Below are positions 59,373 to 64,000 of a stretch of 64,000 bases of DNA, in pieces. The position numbers were made by a program, and so were the translations under genes. The first letter of the stretch is position 1. Each line of letters begins with the position of its first letter. The notes under the pieces are model-generated. The model had not been told where the DNA came from, did no database searches, and saw only the letters and a list, made by a program, of their open reading frames with translations. The stretch is from Brevibacillus massiliensis (GTDB lineage: Bacteria; Bacillota; Bacilli; Brevibacillales; Brevibacillaceae): assembly GCF_000311785.1 (NCBI RefSeq), contig NZ_HE978544.1, positions 98,183 through 162,182 on the forward strand. The letters run 5' to 3'.

Positions 59373-60869
59373 TCAGCCGTGGTGGTGGCCGCAGCAGCTT
59401 CGGACGTTCCCCATCTCCCAGTGACTGTGTTTGCAGTACTTGGGGTCTGCCCCGACCATTTTCATGAACAGATGATGCCACTTTTGGCAGATGTTCAATT
59501 CAGTCAGGGTCCAATCGGTCGGGTCGTTGGCGTAATGCTGCCAATAGTCCCCTTCCACGTTAATCCCCGGAACTGCCGGAATCCACGATTCTGTCAGCAG
59601 CAGATCAGGGTCGCCGTACTTCGCGGCAATCTTGCGAATGTCCGGATCGTCCAGTGCCAAGAGCCGCCCGTCTTCGATCAGCTTTTCTGTGCCGCCGCCG
59701 ATCATCTCGCAAGTCACCGTGGCAAAATACAAGTGGATATGCCAATGGCCCACCGGGAGCCCCATTTTTGCTGCTTGCCGCTCCAGACTGCTGGAGATCA
59801 CCGTTCCAAAACCTATGTGGATACAACCGCTGCGCATCCGTTCGTACAGACAGCTCAGCCATCCCTTCAGAAAGTCCTTCCGCGGCCGGTGAATGTGCGG
59901 ATTTGTCCCGATGGAGGCCTCCCACCAGTAGAGCAGCCCTTTCCCCGGGAACCCCGGATATTCTAAGTGGTTGGTTTCGTCCATCAATTTTCGGAGTTTG
60001 TCTCCGAACAAGCCGCCTTCGTGAATCTCCGTGATCTTGCTGTTTTCCACCTTCAGTTGAATCCACGGCACCGGGCCGATGTGATTCATCGTCCCGGCAA
60101 TCACGCCGTGTCCGTCTTCTTTGGGAATGTACATCCACGGACGGCCGAGCACATGCCCGGGCAGATACGTTCTGCCGAAGTTTTTATTGTGCGTCCAGAA
60201 TTTCTCGACGAGCTCTTCGTTGAAGAACTCACGGTTTCGATCGTAGTAGTCGTCGTGGTTGGTATACGTCAGATCGGTGCCCTCGGGGTCGACGATGCGA
60301 ATGCGGCGGGCATGGCGAATCCGCTTCCAGGTCCACTTGTCGATGGCGTCAATCACTTCGTACGGTATCGTATGGGCTGGCGAGGCCAACAGCTCCGGCG
60401 TAATGAACGGCATCCGCTGTATTTTGATCTTGGCGTCGCACAAAACGGGACCGCCGTATCCCCAGAGGAGTTTGTCGTACTTGCCTTCCTGTTCGATTCG
60501 CTCCCATTCATCCATCCACTCCGCCAGTTCTTTGGTACGTGCCAGGTAGTACTCTACCTCGTTATGCCCCTCCCAGGAAGGAATCGGGCCTTTATCCGCC
60601 ATCAAAATCTCGTACTTGGTGTTGTACTTCTCCAGAATTCGCTTGCACGCTTCGATGACCATCGGATCATGCCAGTTATCGACACGAAGCAGTACGCGCT
60701 CGCCGGGCTGCAGATCCCAGGCCGCGTGCAACCCCTGGCTGTAGGGCCGCTTGGCCACTTCTTCAAGATACGGCATTAACTGCTCCACACTGTTCACCGT
60801 TACGTATGGGGGGCAGCGCGGCGGATACTTTTCGATTAAAGGCGGTTCGGTAAAATTTGGTTTATTCAT
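59373..60869 (-). CDS. Putative metalloenzyme distantly related to M29 peptidases/NicX
   Basis: A 498-residue cytoplasmic protein without signal peptide. The N-terminal part LQPGERVLLRVDNWHDPMVIEACKRILEKYNTKYEILMA resembles the first domain of M29 aminopeptidases and NicX-type 2,5-dihydroxypyridine dioxygenases; the C-terminal half holds the matching ligand blocks: EASIGTNPHIHRPR (318-330), GCIHIGFGTV (348-357) and GHWHIHLYF (374-382), where M29 has H-x-D. It is about 130 residues longer than either family and ends in a His/Cys tail CCGHHHG. It may hydrolyse or oxidise the compound imported by the co-encoded ABC transporter. Product not identified; AGGAGG precedes ATG. Confidence 0.6.
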   Translation of the reverse strand: MNKPNFTEPPLIEKYPPRCPPYVTVNSVEQLMPYLEEVAKRPYSQGLHAAWDLQPGERVLLRVDNWHDPMVIEACKRILEKYNTKYEILMADKGPIPSWEGHNEVEYYLARTKELAEWMDEWERIEQEGKYDKLLWGYGGPVLCDAKIKIQRMPFITPELLASPAHTIPYEVIDAIDKWTWKRIRHARRIRIVDPEGTDLTYTNHDDYYDRNREFFNEELVEKFWTHNKNFGRTYLPGHVLGRPWMYIPKEDGHGVIAGTMNHIGPVPWIQLKVENSKITEIHEGGLFGDKLRKLMDETNHLEYPGFPGKGLLYWWEASIGTNPHIHRPRKDFLKGWLSCLYERMRSGCIHIGFGTVISSSLERQAAKMGLPVGHWHIHLYFATVTCEMIGGGTEKLIEDGRLLALDDPDIRKIAAKYGDPDLLLTESWIPAVPGINVEGDYWQHYANDPTDWTLTELNICQKWHHLFMKMVGADPKYCKHSHWEMGNVRSCCGHHHG

Positions 60870-60902
60870 TGTACTTCCTCCTCGTTCACGGTTTTACGTC
60901 TT

Positions 60903-61685
60903 TTATTCACTGCGCCATTTTGCCAGGCGGTTTTCTCCCCATTTGATTGCTCCGGTAATCATCAGCCCCATCAGGACGATGACGACGATTCCCACAAACA
61001 CGCGATCGATATTAAAATTGGCCGACGACTGAGCGACAAAATAACCGACGCCGCCGGTCGAGACGAACATCTCCGCAGCTACGACCCCGACTAAAGCCTG
61101 GCCCATCCCGATTCGCAGTCCGGATACGATATAAGGCAGGGCCCCTGGCAGCGCGACGGTGCGAAACGTCTGCAGCGGTGTCGCCCCGAACGCCCCGGCC
61201 ACTCGCAGCAGATTGCGGTCAAGGGAATGCACGCCGATGATGGTGTTCAAAATGATCGGGAAAAAGGAGGCGAGAAACACGATCAACACTTTGCTCGCGA
61301 AGCCAACTCCAACCCACAACGTGATCAGCGGAAGCAAGACGATCCGCGGCGTGCCGAGCATCGCCGTCAGGAAAGGATCAAATGCCGCTCCCAGCGGACG
61401 GTACCAGCCAAACACCAACCCGAGAACCACCGCACTCACAGCCGCCAATCCGAAGCCGACGGTAAAATGGCCAAGCGTAAACAACAGGTGCTCCGTCAGG
61501 ACTCCGTTCTGGAACAGCGTGATGCAGACCTGGACGATCTTAAGCGGAGAACTGAGAAAGATCGGGTTGATCAGGCCGATACGGTACAAAATCTCCCAGA
61601 TTGCCAAAAAGGAAACCACGGCAATCGATCCGATATTCCTTGCTGCCCACCCGGTATGGTCAAAAGAAAGCCGTGTGCGAGCCAT
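60903..61685 (-). CDS. ABC permease, SsuC/TauC type
   Basis: A 260-residue permease with six helices and the EAA loop VAGAFGATPLQTFRTVALPGALPYIVSGLRIGMGQALVGVVAAEMF. It belongs to the sulfonate/nitrate/pyrimidine-precursor family. The ATG overlaps the ATPase stop (TGATG). Confidence 0.93.
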   Translation of the reverse strand: MARTRLSFDHTGWAARNIGSIAVVSFLAIWEILYRIGLINPIFLSSPLKIVQVCITLFQNGVLTEHLLFTLGHFTVGFGLAAVSAVVLGLVFGWYRPLGAAFDPFLTAMLGTPRIVLLPLITLWVGVGFASKVLIVFLASFFPIILNTIIGVHSLDRNLLRVAGAFGATPLQTFRTVALPGALPYIVSGLRIGMGQALVGVVAAEMFVSTGGVGYFVAQSSANFNIDRVFVGIVVIVLMGLMITGAIKWGENRLAKWRSE

Positions 61686-62476
61686 CAGTTTGCCTCCCTT
61701 AATTCTTCGCTGTCATGTGCGATGAACATCCAAATATGTGCTTCATATGCTTGAAATTCACTGCTTCGCTTTATCTCCAGCGGGCGCGGACGGGGAAGCC
61801 GAATCTCGGTCGTTTCACAAATCCGTCCCGGCCTGGCGCTCATCACCACGACCCGGTCAGCCAGGTAAACGGCCTCCCCGATATCGTGGGTTACCAGAAT
61901 AACCGTCTGACTGGTGGCCGCCCAAATCCGCAGCAGCTCCACCTGCATGTACTCCCGCGTCTGGGCGTCCAATGCCCCAAACGGCTCATCTAACAGCATC
62001 AGGCTTGGTTCAATCGCCAGTGCTCTGGCCAAATTGACACGCTGCTGCATTCCTCCGGACAGCTGGTATGGATAATGGGAAGAGAATCCATCCAAACCGA
62101 CTAAATGAAGCAGTTCTTCCCCCCGTTCCCTCCGTTTTTTCTTGTCGACCCCTGCCAGTTCCAATCCATAGATGATGTTGTCCAACGTCGTTCGCCAGGG
62201 AAACAGCGAGGCTTGCTGAAAAACGACCCCTCGATCCCGGCCCGGGCCTTTGATCGCCCGGCCATTCAACAGGATTTCTCCGTGTTTGATCGGCTGAAAC
62301 CCGGCGATTGCGCCAAGCAGCGTCGATTTCCCGCAGCCGCTTGGCCCGACGATGCAGACGAACTCCCCTTCTCTCACTTTCAAGGAGAGGTCGGAAACAG
62401 CGGTTACCTCCTTTCCATCCTTTAGCGGGTACGTAATCGTTACATTACGGGCATGAAGCTTGGTCAGATCGTTCAA
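61685..62476 (-). CDS. ABC ATPase, SsuB/TauB type
   Basis: A 263-residue ATPase: Walker A GPSGCGKST, signature LSGGMQQRVNLARAL, Walker B LMLLDEPFGALDAQTREYMQ and VTHDIGEAVYLADRV. TTG at 62476 is taken because it follows AAGGAGG and lies downstream of the sigma-54 promoter; longer in-frame starts lie in the promoter. First gene of the operon. Confidence 0.92.
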   Translation of the reverse strand: MNDLTKLHARNVTITYPLKDGKEVTAVSDLSLKVREGEFVCIVGPSGCGKSTLLGAIAGFQPIKHGEILLNGRAIKGPGRDRGVVFQQASLFPWRTTLDNIIYGLELAGVDKKKRRERGEELLHLVGLDGFSSHYPYQLSGGMQQRVNLARALAIEPSLMLLDEPFGALDAQTREYMQVELLRIWAATSQTVILVTHDIGEAVYLADRVVVMSARPGRICETTEIRLPRPRPLEIKRSSEFQAYEAHIWMFIAHDSEELREAN

Positions 62477-62531
62477 ACAGTGTTCGCCTCCTTGTCGTTG
62501 ATGTGCTGTTGCCTGCTCGTACAATGCAAGC

Positions 62532-62548
62532 TGCAAAATCAATGCCAA
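62532..62548 (-). promoter_or_regulatory. Sigma-54 promoter
   Basis: On the minus strand TTGGCATTGATTTTGCA: TGGCA at -24 and TTGCA at -12 with exactly ten bases between GG and GC, the required spacing for sigma-54 (SigL). It is about 55 bases before the ATPase start. Confidence 0.85.
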
Positions 62549-62596
62549 CTGTCAGAACATTCATAATGGCGCAAATGCAGAGTGCGAATGTAACGT

Positions 62597-62618
62597 ATTG
62601 TTTCAAATTTGAAACAAT
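62597..62618. promoter_or_regulatory. Upstream activator palindrome
   Basis: A perfect 22-base palindrome with arms ATTGTTTCAAA and TTTGAAACAAT, centred about 62 bases upstream of the -24 element. A weaker half, TGTTTCGAAA, follows at 62631-62640. This is the usual enhancer position for a sigma-54 activator, here the protein encoded directly upstream. Confidence 0.75.
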
Positions 62619-62661
62619 AATTGTTTCCACTGTTTCGAAATAAAACGAATGAAAAAGCACG

Positions 62662-62705
62662 AAAAAACGTCCAGCTCTCCTTGTTTGTAGGAAGAGCTGA
62701 ACGTT
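62662..62705 (-). terminator. Terminator of the sigma-54 activator gene
   Basis: On the minus strand ACGTTCAGCTCTTCC, a 9-base loop, GGAGAGCTGGACGT and T6. It isolates the regulator transcript from the sigma-54 operon. Confidence 0.85.
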
Positions 62706-62725
62706 CCGCGTCCGCCATCTATCTT

Positions 62726-64000
62726 TTATAATTCTCCCCTGCACAGCCGCCACAGTGTCGTGCGGCTCACACCCAGCCGCTTTGCCAGTTCAGTGCGATT
62801 CGAGTACCTGCAGGCTAATGCCTCGACCAACTGTTGTGTCATCTCCTTCAGACTGCCGGGGACGACCATGATTCGATCGTCTGCCGGACTCTCCGCCGAC
62901 AACAGCGCCGCATGTGAAGTCATGGAATCGAGAATTTGCTGCATCGTCTCCGTTTCCTCCCCGCCTGTACCAGTGAGGATGACCCACCTCTCAACCATGT
63001 TTTCCAGTTCTCGAACATTCCCCGGCCAATGATATCGCAGACACCAATCGATTAAATCCGCCGGGAACGGTTTCGCGGTTAAACCTGTCAAACCCTCGTG
63101 CTTTTTTACGAGATGAACGATCAACGCGGGAATGTCATCCAATCGCTTCCGCAGCGGCGGCAATCTCAGGGGCAGCACATTAAGCCGGTAGAAAAGGTCG
63201 GGGCGAAACCGGCCGGCTTTCATTTCGACTTCCAGTTCAACGTTCGTTGCCGCAACAATTCGCACGTCAATCGGAATCACCCGGTCCCCACCAACGCGCA
63301 TGACCTCCTTCTCCTGCAAGACACGGAGGAGGCGCATCTGCAAGTGCGGTGAAATGCTTCCGATCTCATCCAAAAAGATCGTTCCGTTGTGGGCTTGTTC
63401 GAACACCCCGGAACGGCCGCCTTTTCTGGCACCGGTAAAAGCGCCATCGGTATAGCCGAACAATTCGCTTTCCAGCAGTTGTTCCGGAAGTGCGGAGCAG
63501 TTGACGGCGACAAACGGTCCCTTGCTGCGCCTTGCGTTAGCCTGATGCATGCTCTGGGCCAAAATCTCTTTTCCTGTACCGCTCTCCCCGTAGATTAAGA
63601 CAGTCGAATCCATCGCCCCGTACTTCCTCGCCAGTTCGACAACCTGCTTCATCCCGGAATCTTCTACGACCAAATCATCCAGTGAAAATTTTGAGACTAA
63701 TCCTTTTTTGTTCAAGTCTTTACGGATCTCCCGTTCCATATGTTGTATGCGTTGGATGTCATTCACTGTCACGACGGTACCAATCCGTTCCGTTCTGACG
63801 GCAATGTGTTCGGTGTACACCTTCAGTTCGGTTCCTTTGTTAATGACGACCTGATTTGTCAGTTCTCCGTCACCCGACTGCTGATACTCCTCCTCCCCGC
63901 CGGAGGGGAGAATCCCCAGTTCGGGCAGCGAGCGTCCGATGATCTGGCTGCTTGGCATCTGGAGCAGCTTTTCGATCTTCCGGTTGCACAATGTTACGGT
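62726..64000 (-). CDS. Sigma-54-dependent transcriptional activator, N-terminus beyond the window
   Basis: The frame is open to the right edge (TVTLCNRKIEKLLQMPSSQI is a PAS-like segment), then AAA+ domain: Walker A GESGTGKE, the sigma-54-contact loop GAFTGA, Walker B GTIFLDEIGS, VMRVGGDRVIPIDVRIVAATN, FRPDLFYRLNVLPLRLPPLR, and a Fis-type HTH at the end NRTELAKRLGVSRTTLWRL. The architecture (sensor, PAS, AAA+, HTH) is like PrpR/RocR-type activators. Together with the palindrome and -24/-12 promoter it should switch on the ABC-enzyme operon in response to a ligand, probably the imported compound. Confidence 0.95.
   Translation of the reverse strand, partial: TVTLCNRKIEKLLQMPSSQIIGRSLPELGILPSGGEEEYQQSGDGELTNQVVINKGTELKVYTEHIAVRTERIGTVVTVNDIQRIQHMEREIRKDLNKKGLVSKFSLDDLVVEDSGMKQVVELARKYGAMDSTVLIYGESGTGKEILAQSMHQANARRSKGPFVAVNCSALPEQLLESELFGYTDGAFTGARKGGRSGVFEQAHNGTIFLDEIGSISPHLQMRLLRVLQEKEVMRVGGDRVIPIDVRIVAATNVELEVEMKAGRFRPDLFYRLNVLPLRLPPLRKRLDDIPALIVHLVKKHEGLTGLTAKPFPADLIDWCLRYHWPGNVRELENMVERWVILTGTGGEETETMQQILDSMTSHAALLSAESPADDRIMVVPGSLKEMTQQLVEALACRYSNRTELAKRLGVSRTTLWRLCRGEL

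Noticed and set aside
1-64000. CRISPR arrays, tRNA or rRNA genes, prophage or integrative elements
   Set aside because: No regularly spaced repeats, cloverleaf-like genes, phage structural genes or integrases were seen; the only mobile DNA is the IS200/IS605 remnant.

Overview
The window is a chromosomal stretch of an endospore-forming Bacillota (Firmicutes), most likely Brevibacillus or a close Paenibacillaceae relative. The reasons are strong GGAGG ribosome binding sites with many TTG and GTG starts, sigma-A promoters, intrinsic terminators, GlpP/GlpD, RocB-like and SdpR/SdpI proteins, remnants of GerA/GerB germination genes, and mid-level GC. The genus is an inference. I see no rRNA, tRNA, CRISPR array or prophage.

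Layout. (1) 1-2.7 kb: secreted protein cut by the window edge, acyl-CoA dehydrogenase-like flavoprotein, BASS-type transporter. (2) 2.9-10.3 kb, minus strand: glpD, glpP, HAD phosphatase and a binding-protein ABC transporter. The leaders of the transporter and of glpD carry related terminators, so GlpP probably controls both and the transporter probably imports a glycerol phosphate compound. (3) 10.6-13.0 kb: amino acid permease, then gene remnants and a frameshifted dienelactone hydrolase. (4) 13.1-26.2 kb: a sugar-acid regulon. An 11-gene operon (aminotransferase, polar amino acid ABC transporter, dehydrogenases, KDG kinase, KDPG aldolase, HpaI aldolase) and an SDR-cupin operon share a likely GntR operator; a LacI gene and tandem palindromes sit upstream of the long operon. 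(5) 26.2-31 kb: GerA remnant, LysR and MFS, Trk/Ktr channel, GerB-type remnant. (6) 31-35.8 kb: alkaline phosphatase, a lipoprotein resembling DUF3299, and a MacB-type ABC transporter with a His-rich loop, a candidate metal system. (7) 35.8-40.4 kb: sdpRI, Fur-boxed feoAB with a small Cys-rich partner, and a collapsed IS200/IS605 element. (8) 40.4-46.2 kb: IclR and a decaying peptide/hydantoin-like operon (OPT, DUF917, DUF1177, AroM, M29 peptidase, racemase). (9) 46.5-52 kb: ThDP decarboxylase with divergent GntR, a chimeric gene scar, ECF sigma and anti-sigma. (10) 52-57.7 kb: arginine or methylarginine catabolism (two deiminase-fold enzymes, permease, RocB) with a divergent IclR. (11) 57.8-64 kb: a sigma-54 operon with upstream palindrome, ABC importer, an M29/NicX-like putative metalloenzyme and a small membrane protein, preceded by a sigma-54 activator cut by the window end.

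Two themes stand out. Several catabolic islands pair a dedicated transporter, unusual enzymes and a local regulator with visible operators. In addition, five or more places show the start of one gene joined to the end of another, or isolated gene scraps, which indicates repeated deletion.
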